From Agaribacillus sp965228415 (GTDB lineage Bacteria > Bacteroidota > Bacteroidia > Cytophagales > Cyclobacteriaceae), in NCBI GenBank assembly GCA_965228415.1, contig OZ245814.1:8122001-8186000 (forward strand): 64,000 bases of DNA. The letters are read 5' to 3'. Shown piece after piece: positions 44,958 through 53,504 of the stretch (the stretch's first letter is position 1; every line of letters begins with the position of its first letter). Both the position numbers and the translations under genes were made by a program. The notes beneath the pieces are model-generated. The model did not search any database. It was not told the origin of the DNA and worked only from the letters and a program-made list of their open reading frames with translations.

Positions 44958-45530
44958 TTGGAAAAATTTAAACAAGAAATAAAGGCCTGCCAAATTTGTA
45001 TCGATCATCTTCCTTTGGGGCCGAACCCGGTATTCCAGTTTGATGAAGGTGCCGGCATTGCCATCGTCGGCCAGGCACCGGGAAAGAAAGTGCATGAAAC
45101 GGGTATACCATGGGATGATCCCAGCGGTAATCGGCTCAGAGCCTGGCTAAATGTGGATGATGAAACATTTTATAACCCGGACAAGCTGGCATTTATACCC
45201 ATGGGCTTTTGTTATCCGGGGAAAGGCAAGTCAGGCGATTTACCTCCCCGACCGGAATGCGCGCCGCAGTGGCACGGGCAGATTTTCGATAAGTTGGAAA
45301 AGGTTGATCTGGTAGTTTTGATCGGGCAATACGCGCAGCAGTATTATCTAAAAGATCGTATCAAAAATACGCTTACTGAGACAGTAAAATCATACAACGA
45401 GTATGGTCCCGGGATAATGCCATTGCCGCACCCATCACCCAGAAATAATATATGGCTTAGGAAAAATCCCTGGTTTGAAGCCGAATTATTGCCGGTTTTA
45501 AGGGCCAGAGTTCAAAAACTACTACACTAG
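44958..45530 (+). CDS. Uracil-DNA glycosylase family protein
   Basis: 190 residues from a TTG start (no in-frame ATG nearby). The family motifs are the start of the fold AIVGQAPGKKVHETGIPWDDPSGNRLRAW, and LPHPSPRN near the C-terminus corresponding to the HPS motif of the active site. A CQIC pair near residues 11-14 resembles half of the Fe-S ligand set of family 4 enzymes, but the remaining cysteines are not clearly arranged. Many relatives act on uracil or other deaminated bases in DNA. Confidence 0.85.
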   Translation: MEKFKQEIKACQICIDHLPLGPNPVFQFDEGAGIAIVGQAPGKKVHETGIPWDDPSGNRLRAWLNVDDETFYNPDKLAFIPMGFCYPGKGKSGDLPPRPECAPQWHGQIFDKLEKVDLVVLIGQYAQQYYLKDRIKNTLTETVKSYNEYGPGIMPLPHPSPRNNIWLRKNPWFEAELLPVLRARVQKLLH

Positions 45531-45575
45531 TAAAGATTTATCACTTGGGAATTTTCTTAGAAAAAATTAAAATAG

Positions 45576-45594
45576 TCCTTGTTTGCAACAAGGA
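45576..45594 (-). terminator. Terminator of the efflux operon
   Basis: TCCTTGTT / TGC / AACAAGGA, perfect 8-base arms. On the minus strand it is followed by CTATTTTAATTTTTTC. It lies between the convergent uracil-DNA glycosylase and TolC genes and fits termination of the leftward RND operon. Confidence 0.65.
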
Positions 45595-45646
45595 TTCCCT
45601 GGCCCTGAGTTTGTAACTCAATTTTCAAACCAGGTCAAGCCAAAAC

Positions 45647-46981
45647 CTATTCCACCAGCCCTCCGCTATAAAAATACAGACTAACTTCTGAGAGTTTGGT
45701 TTGAATGCGTTGCAGGCTTAAATCATACTTTGCGTTGATGAGGTTGAGCTGTGCCTCCCGCAACTCGAGACCCGTAACTTGTCCGGTGCCAAAAGCCTCC
45801 TGGCTTCTTTCGTAGTTAACGGTAGATGATTCCAGGTTTCGTTGGGTTAATGCCAGCAATTCGAGGTTAGTGACGAAATCATCGTAAGTATTTAAAATAT
45901 TTGTTTTTATGGTGTTCTCAGTCTTTTCGATGGCTATTTGCTGCGATTCAATTCGGATCTGACTGTTTTGCATGGCGCGTTTTACCCGGCCACCGTCAAA
46001 GACATTAAATGATAGTGTTATACCAGCATTCCATCCAAGGTTTTCGGAGGAACTGAGAAAATTTGCATCGTAAGAAGTTTTTCCAAAGCCATAGCCACCT
46101 GAAAAATCCAGGGAAGGATATAGCGATCCTCTGTTTATTTTTAAGTCCAACTCATTATTGATCAATGAAGTGCGGGAAACCAAATAGTCTGTATTTTGCG
46201 CTAGCGCTTTATCTATTAATGCACCCGCTGTAAGCTGTTCCTGATAATCAAAATCACCGTTAATGTTGTAAGCGGAGTCAGGTCTGATCCCAATGGTGTT
46301 GTTAAGTGTTTTAAGTGATTTTTGGTACGATAGTTTGGATTGGATAAGATTACTGCTATCATTTCTCAGGTCGACTTCCGCATTGAGTAATTCAAGTCTG
46401 CTGAAATTGCCTGCCGCATAGTTTTCTTTGGCCCGCTCAAACCGGTCCAGCGATATCTGCATAGATTCCTGGCTAATATTGAAAGCATCATAAAGGCTTA
46501 CTGCTTCCAAAAACCTATTGATTACCTCCAAAACTACTTGCTCAATGTTTTGCCTTTCTTCCAACTGACTTTGATAACTTTGGTTTTTCAATTGCTGATA
46601 AGTAAAGTTCCGGCTGCCACCACTAAATATATTATAACTTACTTTTAAATCCGCATTTAAATTCTCAGTGACAGCCCCGCTGGCGTCAATAGCAGGCTGA
46701 CCGGGATCTGCAAATTCGGTTTTAGTGCTGTTGGATGAATAATTATAACCGGCCGAAAGTGATACAGTAGGCAGGTATCCCGCGTTACCCGGCTCTGCAT
46801 TGTTTTTACTAATGACCGTGTTATTTTTAGCAATTTTAATGTCAAAATTTTTCTCAAGTGCCAGGACGATGACTTCCTCAATGCCCATGGCCGGCTGGTT
46901 CTGCCCGTAAAGCGTACCGCTTAAGGTAAGGAAAATCAGGAGTCCTGAAATATATTTAAATACTTTCATATTCTTTTTCAT
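45647..46981 (-). CDS. TolC family outer membrane efflux protein
   Basis: 444 residues with a signal peptide (LLIFLTLSGTLYGQ) and the duplicated helical/beta-barrel TolC organisation (VEVDLRNDSSNLIQSKLSYQKSLKTLN in the first half, EAQLNLINAKYDLSLQRIQTKLSEV at the end). It provides the outer-membrane exit duct for the RND pump encoded just upstream; the reading frames overlap by 26 bases (14 if the second ATG is used). It is the last gene of a four-gene operon. Confidence 0.92.
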   Translation of the reverse strand: MKKNMKVFKYISGLLIFLTLSGTLYGQNQPAMGIEEVIVLALEKNFDIKIAKNNTVISKNNAEPGNAGYLPTVSLSAGYNYSSNSTKTEFADPGQPAIDASGAVTENLNADLKVSYNIFSGGSRNFTYQQLKNQSYQSQLEERQNIEQVVLEVINRFLEAVSLYDAFNISQESMQISLDRFERAKENYAAGNFSRLELLNAEVDLRNDSSNLIQSKLSYQKSLKTLNNTIGIRPDSAYNINGDFDYQEQLTAGALIDKALAQNTDYLVSRTSLINNELDLKINRGSLYPSLDFSGGYGFGKTSYDANFLSSSENLGWNAGITLSFNVFDGGRVKRAMQNSQIRIESQQIAIEKTENTIKTNILNTYDDFVTNLELLALTQRNLESSTVNYERSQEAFGTGQVTGLELREAQLNLINAKYDLSLQRIQTKLSEVSLYFYSGGLVE

Positions 46982-49900
46982 TTCGTTTTCGAATCACGGC
47001 TTTTTCAACCTCTTCAATAGCGGGCTTGTGGCCTTCCCACAACCAGCTGAGATATACTTTAGCGCGGTTAAACATCGACATGGTTATCGGCAGAATCAAG
47101 ATCAAAATGAAAGATCCTACAAGCAATCCATAGGCAATGGTAATAGCCATCGGGATGAGAAACTGCGCCTGAAAACTTTTTTCCAATATAAGTGGCGCCA
47201 GGCCGGCAGAAGTGGTGATGGTGGTTAGGAAAATAGGCCTGAAACGTGAAAGTGCCGTTTCCATCAAAGCGTCATCATAGGCCATCCCTCGTTGTAAATT
47301 CCTGTTGAAAGTGTTGACGTAAACCAGGCCATCATTGATGATGACACCGATCAGGGCTATGAACCCAAGGAATGATAAAAGACTAAAGGCCTGGTCGTGT
47401 ATAAAATGTCCCCAACCGGCTCCGATGATGCCAAATGGCACGATCATTAACAATGCAACTGCCTGGCTTACAGACCGGAACGTAATAATCAACAGCGAGA
47501 TCATGATCAGTAACGTGATTGGCCCGACCAGTTTGATGGAACTGGCTAATTTTCCTGTAGTTCTTTGCTGCCCTTCCAAAGAGATTTTAATGTCCGGATA
47601 GCGAGCCGCTATGACGGGAATTACGTCGCTGGTAACCTTGTTGATCATTTCAGTGGAAGAAACGTCAAAAGATGCCAGTTCACCCTGTACAGTGATTTGT
47701 TTTTTGCCATCCAAATGGTTAAGTGAAATAAGGCCTTTGACCGGCACAATATCGGCTACCATTCCTACAGGCACCAAATTGCCATCAGGCGTTTTGATGC
47801 GCATATCTTTAAGCTCTTCAATACTGTCCCGGTTTTCCAGGTCGTAACGTACCCAGACTTTTACCTCGTCATTTCCCCGTTGCAACCGTTGTGCTTCAAA
47901 GCCAAAAAAGCCATTTCTAATCTGCTGGATCACATAGCGGGGGGTTAGCCCAAGGGCTCTTCCGGTTTCATTAAGGTTTACATTTACTTCCGGCTGATCC
48001 GCCCGGTCGTTGGTTACAATGTCTTTCACCATATTGGTTTTAATCACCTCCGCCTTAAAGTCCTTGACGGCACTTCTGATCCGTTCAAAATTTTCTCCTG
48101 CGAAAGATACATCGAGTGGTTTGCCAAATGGGGTGGAGGTTTCAAAACTCAATTGTTCGACACCGGGAATCGGGCCTACCGCATCTCTTAAGTCGTTGGC
48201 AATCTGAAAGCTGCGAAGGTCCCGCTCCTCAGAGGACGCCAGGTAAAAAGTGGCTAGCCCTTTGTTGCTTCCGGGGCCCAGAATAATCTCCCGGTCTTTG
48301 ATAATCTCCTGGCCGAGTTCATTTTCATATTGCTTTTCCAGGTCCATAGCGGCTTGTTCAATTTCCAGCATGGTTTTTTCCGTAATTGATTCTGTGGTAC
48401 CTGAGGGGAACTCAAGGGATACCTGCACCCGCGTGGCTTCGATGTTTGGAAAAAAAGTGGTTTTAATCACGCCGCCGCCAATGGCTCCGAAAGTTATAAT
48501 TAAGATGGCAAAGACGGCCAGAAAACTGAATACCTTATATTTAAGTACAAAGACCAGGATTGGTTTAAAGGCAATATCTCTGAATTTGATGAGGAGCGCT
48601 TCGATGTTTTCTTTAATTTTATTGGGCTTAACATCGTCGGAAAGATCCTTGATATGGGCTAAATGAGCCGGCAAAAAGAGTAACACTTCCAAAAGGGAAA
48701 AACCAATGGCCGCAATCACAACAAAAGCAACATCAGAAAAGAATTCACCCAATTGCCCGTCAATAAAAAAGAAGAAACCAAAAGCAACACACGTGGTGGT
48801 AATGGCTGATAATATGGAAGGAATAACCTCCATAGTACCGTTGACAACCGCCTTGAATTTTGATGCCCCCCTTTCATAATGCTGAAAGACATTTTCGCCG
48901 ACCACAATGCCGTCGTCTACCAGAATACCAATAACCAGGATCATTCCGAAAAGCGACAAAACGTTAATGGTAATACCATATAAATTGGCCAATATGAACA
49001 TGCCAAGAAAGGAAATAGGAATACCTACCGCCACCCAAAAAGCCAACCTTATGCGAAGGAATAAGGCGAGCAGGATAAACACCAGAATTGCTCCGATAAT
49101 CCCGTTTTCGGTTAACAGATTAATCCGTTCAATTAAAACCTTGGTTCCGTCATCTACCAAAATGGCTTGTACTACCGTATTTTCCTCGTTGAACTCGTCA
49201 ACATAGCCTCTGATGGACGCAGCGGCATCCAGGATATTCTCTTCGTTCAATGTGTTGACGCGGACAAGGACGGCTCTTCTGCCATTATAATAAGCCTTGT
49301 CAGTATTTTCAGACCAATCTTCTTTGATGGTGGCCACATCCTTAATTTGAATGGTATTGCCATCGGCCAGCGTTTTAATGACAATATTCTTTAATTGATC
49401 AGCATTATACTGTTTCAGGTCTGTACGGATGATGACCTCATTGACACCTTTAATCGTGCCGCCGGTCAATTGGACGTTTTCATTTCTCACCGCCATGGCG
49501 ACATCTTCAAAGGTGAGATCGTAAGCCCGCAATTTACTTTCCTCCAGGGCTATCTCAATTTCTTCCTCTGTATATCCCTGGATTTGAATCTTGGATATGT
49601 CCGGCAATGCCCTCAAGCCATCCTCGAATATTTCTGTTCTTTCCTTGAGAGAAGCTAAAGGTACATCCCCGACGATGGCCACCATGGCGGTAAAATTGAG
49701 ATTCTCCTGAATGTACACTACCAGCTGTTCCATGTCTTCCGGAAAATTGCTGATCTGATCTACCGCATTTTTTACATCCTGTAAGACCAAATCCGCATTT
49801 TCACCTGAATTTAATTCGACGATTATTTGGGCGGTATTTTCCGAGGAAGTTGAGGTCACCCTGTCAATACCACTGACACCTTTTAAATTGTCTTCAATTT

Positions 49901-50099
49901 TAAGTACAATGCCCTCTTCCACTTCCTGGGGAGATGCTCCCGGATAAATGGCTTCGATGTTGATGAATTTCTCATCGACAGATGGAAAAAAGGAAGAATT
50001 CATTCGCAGCGCCATCATAACGCCCAGAATGATGATCAGCACCAACCCCAGGTTGACAAGCAGCTCATTTTTAATAAAGAATTTGATTACTCCCTTCAT
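46956..50099 (-). CDS. RND efflux transporter permease subunit
   Basis: 1047 residues, with the twelve-helix inner-membrane organisation of AcrB/MdtB-type pumps. The two large periplasmic loops lie between helices 1-2 and 7-8, and the proton-relay pair is in helix 4 (GILVDDGIVVGENVFQHYERG). It lies 2 bases after the adaptor gene and is clearly co-translated. The DDGI pair suggests proton-driven drug/lipid export rather than heavy-metal (HME) transport, although the substrate cannot be read. Confidence 0.95.
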   Translation of the reverse strand: MKGVIKFFIKNELLVNLGLVLIIILGVMMALRMNSSFFPSVDEKFINIEAIYPGASPQEVEEGIVLKIEDNLKGVSGIDRVTSTSSENTAQIIVELNSGENADLVLQDVKNAVDQISNFPEDMEQLVVYIQENLNFTAMVAIVGDVPLASLKERTEIFEDGLRALPDISKIQIQGYTEEEIEIALEESKLRAYDLTFEDVAMAVRNENVQLTGGTIKGVNEVIIRTDLKQYNADQLKNIVIKTLADGNTIQIKDVATIKEDWSENTDKAYYNGRRAVLVRVNTLNEENILDAAASIRGYVDEFNEENTVVQAILVDDGTKVLIERINLLTENGIIGAILVFILLALFLRIRLAFWVAVGIPISFLGMFILANLYGITINVLSLFGMILVIGILVDDGIVVGENVFQHYERGASKFKAVVNGTMEVIPSILSAITTTCVAFGFFFFIDGQLGEFFSDVAFVVIAAIGFSLLEVLLFLPAHLAHIKDLSDDVKPNKIKENIEALLIKFRDIAFKPILVFVLKYKVFSFLAVFAILIITFGAIGGGVIKTTFFPNIEATRVQVSLEFPSGTTESITEKTMLEIEQAAMDLEKQYENELGQEIIKDREIILGPGSNKGLATFYLASSEERDLRSFQIANDLRDAVGPIPGVEQLSFETSTPFGKPLDVSFAGENFERIRSAVKDFKAEVIKTNMVKDIVTNDRADQPEVNVNLNETGRALGLTPRYVIQQIRNGFFGFEAQRLQRGNDEVKVWVRYDLENRDSIEELKDMRIKTPDGNLVPVGMVADIVPVKGLISLNHLDGKKQITVQGELASFDVSSTEMINKVTSDVIPVIAARYPDIKISLEGQQRTTGKLASSIKLVGPITLLIMISLLIITFRSVSQAVALLMIVPFGIIGAGWGHFIHDQAFSLLSFLGFIALIGVIINDGLVYVNTFNRNLQRGMAYDDALMETALSRFRPIFLTTITTSAGLAPLILEKSFQAQFLIPMAITIAYGLLVGSFILILILPITMSMFNRAKVYLSWLWEGHKPAIEEVEKAVIRKRNEKEYESI

Positions 50100-50101
50100 A
50101 C

Positions 50102-51217
50102 TTAGTTCGTTTCAACAACACTGCTTCCTTCAAAAGCGCTGTTTTTCTTATCTATAATCACTTTGTCACCATTTTTCAGGCCCGCTATTACTACACTGTC
50201 GGTAGATTGGTCCATGATCGAAACCATGGACTTGACCGCCTTGTCATCTTTGATAATAAACACATGACTTTCATCTACGATCGCTTGAATTGGCAGTTTA
50301 ACCGCATTGCTGATGGTGGTAGCGCCAATTTTCCCTTCCAGATAAAGTCCGCTTTTAAGAGCTGGATCATTAAGCTGAAAATAGATTTTTACAAGCTGTG
50401 AGCCCGGGTCGATCTTATCGTTGATCCTGATCAATTTGGCCTCGTATGTTTTTGAAGCATTAATGGCAGATAAAGTAATGATTTGACCTTTACGTAGAAA
50501 TTTCAGGTGATCATGCATGACGGATGCTTCTAGTTCAAACTGCCCGGATTTAATAAATTCTCCCAACTGTTGGCCGGTTCTTATCAAAGCGCCGCGATTT
50601 ACAAATGATTCGGTAAGCGATCCGTTAAAAGGTGCGCGGATACTGTATTTGCTAAGCCTGGCCTCTGCCTCCAAAATGTTATAGTAGCCCGAAAAAATAT
50701 CTCTTCCGGTCAGAAATAATTTAAGTTGTTCATTGTCAGATTCCGGAAGCTTTTTGATGGGTTGGTCTACTTTGAACGCAAGCAGGTATTGTTTCCATGA
50801 CTGGTAATAATCGGGATAATCCAGCTTGAGATCAGGCAAAACTTTAGAAATGGTATTCATGAATTGGCTTTTGCTGGAAGCCAGCGCTCTTTTAAATTCA
50901 CGGTCATCGATCCTTAAAAGGATGTCTCCACGAGAGAATTTGGTGCCTGATTTAAAAGGCCTTGCGCCGTAAGTGGCTATGCCTGACACTTCGGCATATA
51001 GCTCAACTTTTTCTGCTGAAATAACCCTGCCGGTAATAGCCAGGGTTGCTTTTACCGGACCGTTGTTGACAATTTCAGTGCTGACCGGGATGCCAATGTC
51101 GGCGGGAGCATTTGTATCCTTTGAGCCCCCTGATCCCGCCAGCATTCTGGAAATGGCTATACCACCAACCAGTAATACAACGCCTGTGAGACTAATGATC
51201 AATTTTCTTTTATTCAT
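50102..51217 (-). CDS. RND periplasmic adaptor (membrane fusion protein)
   Basis: 371 residues: N-terminal membrane anchor, first lipoyl half (AEVSGIATYGARPFKSGTKFSRGDILLRID), an unusually short and irregular helical hairpin (FMNTISKVLPDLKLDYPDYYQSW), second lipoyl half (LSKYSIRAPFNGSLTESFVNRGALIRTGQ), beta-barrel and membrane-proximal domains. It bridges the pump and TolC. It starts 2 bases after the TetR gene. Confidence 0.92.
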   Translation of the reverse strand: MNKRKLIISLTGVVLLVGGIAISRMLAGSGGSKDTNAPADIGIPVSTEIVNNGPVKATLAITGRVISAEKVELYAEVSGIATYGARPFKSGTKFSRGDILLRIDDREFKRALASSKSQFMNTISKVLPDLKLDYPDYYQSWKQYLLAFKVDQPIKKLPESDNEQLKLFLTGRDIFSGYYNILEAEARLSKYSIRAPFNGSLTESFVNRGALIRTGQQLGEFIKSGQFELEASVMHDHLKFLRKGQIITLSAINASKTYEAKLIRINDKIDPGSQLVKIYFQLNDPALKSGLYLEGKIGATTISNAVKLPIQAIVDESHVFIIKDDKAVKSMVSIMDQSTDSVVIAGLKNGDKVIIDKKNSAFEGSSVVETN

Positions 51218-51219
51218 TT

Positions 51220-51828
51220 TTAAGACTTTATACTCTTTATAAATCGTTTGATTGCACCCAGAAATAATATTTTCATGTCTTCGTGCTTGTTTAAGAATTT
51301 TTTCCTCATTTTCGGATTGCGTATCAGCTGGTTATTGAAATAGGTATACCCCTTAATGAGACAGATCAAATTAAGAAAATACGCTTCGGCATTTTCAGGG
51401 GATCCCGAGATTTCGGTTAAAAGATCCTGTACAAGCGTCTTCAGCGAATGCATTGACTTCACGAGTTCTTCTTTTTGCCATTGGGGATTTTCCGCGTCAA
51501 ACATCATGTGATGAAGCGTCTGGTTTTTAGTAGCGAAGTCTAATCGCACTTCTGCCATTTTCACCAGTTTATCACCCGGGTCGCCAAGCGGTTCTATGGC
51601 AGCAAAAGTCGATGATTTCAGTTTTTCGAAGCCATCGATAACCAGGTGACGGTATAAGTCATCTTTGCCTTCGAAAAATTCATAAACAATCGGAGGGGTA
51701 TATAAAACTTCATCAGCAATTTTGCGGATTGTCACGTTATTCCAACCTTCTTCTGCAGCGACTTTTATCGCTGCCTGTTTAATGGCTTCCCGCGTTTTTT
51801 CCCTTCTTTGATCTTTTTTTGATAACAC
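51220..51828 (-). CDS. TetR/AcrR family repressor of the efflux operon
   Basis: 202 residues from GTG. The N-terminal helix-turn-helix (AAIKVAAEEGWNNVTIRKIADEVLYTPPIVYEFFEGKDDLYRHLV) is followed by a helical ligand-binding domain. It is the first gene of the tetR-adaptor-pump-TolC operon, and a perfect palindrome overlapping its promoter suggests autorepression relieved by a pump substrate. Confidence 0.92.
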   Translation of the reverse strand: MLSKKDQRREKTREAIKQAAIKVAAEEGWNNVTIRKIADEVLYTPPIVYEFFEGKDDLYRHLVIDGFEKLKSSTFAAIEPLGDPGDKLVKMAEVRLDFATKNQTLHHMMFDAENPQWQKEELVKSMHSLKTLVQDLLTEISGSPENAEAYFLNLICLIKGYTYFNNQLIRNPKMRKKFLNKHEDMKILFLGAIKRFIKSIKS

Positions 51829-51835
51829 TTTTATA

Positions 51836-51854
51836 AAAATCTAACAATGTTAGA
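51836..51854 (-). promoter_or_regulatory. TetR operator and overlapping -7 box
   Basis: TCTAACAATGTTAGA at 51840-51854, a perfect 7-1-7 palindrome 12 bases before the repressor start. On the minus strand it runs into TAGATTTT (51843-51836), one mismatch from TAnnTTTG, so binding would block the promoter. Confidence 0.65.
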
Positions 51855-52075
51855 ATATTATAACGATATAAGATTATTTTGGTTTTAAAAAATAAGAGAA
51901 TTTTTGAATCGGGTTTTAAACAGCTTACCTGAACTGCCGAAATTAAAACGTCGGGATCTTTTAAAGCTCGTTCAAAGCCACAAACGTAAGTTTTGAAGAT
52001 ATAATGGTTATTGAATCAGGGAATTGCTTGATACTTTGATCCTGGTTATTAGGGTCATTTTAATCGGTTATCAAA

Positions 52076-52960
52076 ATGAAAAAGTTTTTTTTGACTGTCA
52101 TTTTACTTTGCTTTATCAACCAACTGGTCTTTTCTGTGGATTCAGAAAAGAAATCTGATCCCCATCTGAAAATTGAGTCCAAGGGCCTTGTTATTGAAGA
52201 AGCCTATCTTTCTTCGTTTGGCCAGCGATTCAGTTCCAATCAACTTCAGTTTCAAACCAAAGTAAATCTTAATCTTAGCGGGGTTGGCGGTTATGCTGTA
52301 AAAGATGATAAGGTATTTATTGGGTGCTCAATGCAGGTACTTGATCGAAAAGGTAATGTTATGCTGGATTACGCTGACCTATTTCCCGATGAGGGCGGTC
52401 TTGACCGGGTCGCGGCCCGGGATTTATATCTTGCGCTTACGGTGGGCACTCCTATGTCTCCTGGCGAAACTTATCTTTGGACTGTAAAGGTATGGGACAA
52501 GATCGGCAAAGGTGAGGTCAGCACAAAACTGGAATTTAAGGTTTCGGAGACAGAAGACAAAGTAGGCATCAATGTTACGCCTAAAGGTCTAAAGGTAGGT
52601 AGTATTTTCATGACAAACCAGGAAGGGGCTTTACAAAGTAATCAGGTAAGCTATTTGGAAAAAATAAAGCTTAACTTCTTTAACCTTAAAGGTCTTTCGC
52701 AGAAAGATGGTAAAGTTTTTATTGGAGGATCTATGGTTATCAGTGATTCTCAAGGTAATGTAATGCTTGAATACACCGATTTATTCTCTGACTACGATCA
52801 AACCGGCGTAGACCCTGCTGCTACGGAAAAAGTTCATTTCTCCCTCGTCATTGGCGATCCTTTAAGAAGAGGGGAGACTTATACCTGGAAAGCCAGGATT
52901 TGGGATAAAACAGGGCGTGGAGAAATCAGAGCGGAGGCGCAGCTTAAAGTCGCGAATTAA
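52076..52960 (+). CDS. Secreted protein with two tandem copies of an unknown domain
   Basis: 294 residues: signal peptide (MKKFFLTVILLCFINQLVFS), then two roughly 130-residue repeats. Shared landmarks in order are L-x-I/V near the start, SSNQLQFQTKVNLNLSGVGG / QSNQVSYLEKIKLNFFNLKG, DDKVFIGCSMQVLDRKGNVMLDY / DGKVFIGGSMVISDSQGNVMLEY, DLFPDE / DLFSDY, and GETYLWTVKVWDKIGKGEV / GETYTWKARIWDKTGRGEI. It is probably a beta-sandwich pair acting in the periplasm or outside. No named family is recognised. Confidence 0.75.
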   Translation: MKKFFLTVILLCFINQLVFSVDSEKKSDPHLKIESKGLVIEEAYLSSFGQRFSSNQLQFQTKVNLNLSGVGGYAVKDDKVFIGCSMQVLDRKGNVMLDYADLFPDEGGLDRVAARDLYLALTVGTPMSPGETYLWTVKVWDKIGKGEVSTKLEFKVSETEDKVGINVTPKGLKVGSIFMTNQEGALQSNQVSYLEKIKLNFFNLKGLSQKDGKVFIGGSMVISDSQGNVMLEYTDLFSDYDQTGVDPAATEKVHFSLVIGDPLRRGETYTWKARIWDKTGRGEIRAEAQLKVAN

Positions 52961-53504
52961 CTGCTACCGCTGATAGATACCATCACTTTTGGCTTTAAAT
53001 CTATTAATTCAAACAGTTTTTGTCTGTAAAAGTGATTTTCCAACCTCCTTAAAGAAACTTTGCAAATAAAAATCTTTTCAATATTTTTAAAAACAAATGT
53101 TCAGGTACCCCTCATACGTCGGTATCAAGTCCTGGTTTATAAAACACAGCATTTGAAGGCTTGGACTTGATTTGATGATGATGGTGGTTTTTCGCACACT
53201 GTGGGAAGGATCGTCTCTTTGCTAACGAAAGAGGTAACCGCGAACAAAATTTACCTACAACTTGATAATGACAATGGCAAGAAGCGTCTTTTTCATATTT
53301 TCTGGGAAAGACCGGAAGCAAATGTCAACTGCGAATACGATGTTTAAAGCCCTCGTCGTGGTTTACCAATTTGAAAAATAATTTACTAAGACCATAGAAC
53401 CGACGGTATTGGATTCAACAAAAGGTGTGAATGCGATATCAAAAAATAGGCTAAAGCGCCAGATTAGATTTAGTTTTACAAAGCATACAGATTAAAGCAA
53501 AGAA
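52961..53504 (+). other. 544-base spacer with an ORF-like remnant
   Basis: No confident gene. Between 53171 and 53347 one frame reads as a plausible protein end of 58 codons (DDDGGFSHTVGRIVSLLTKE ... ERPEANVNCEYDV), preceded by an in-frame TGA at 53168-53170. The only usable start is a GTG at 53201 (48 residues). It could be a small gene or a degraded one. Confidence 0.3.

Noticed and set aside
50422..50433. An exact TGAT-N4-ATCA (TTGATCCTGATCAA) inside the efflux adaptor gene
   Set aside because: It lies within coding sequence far from a start and is taken as a chance match. It shows the background rate is not zero.
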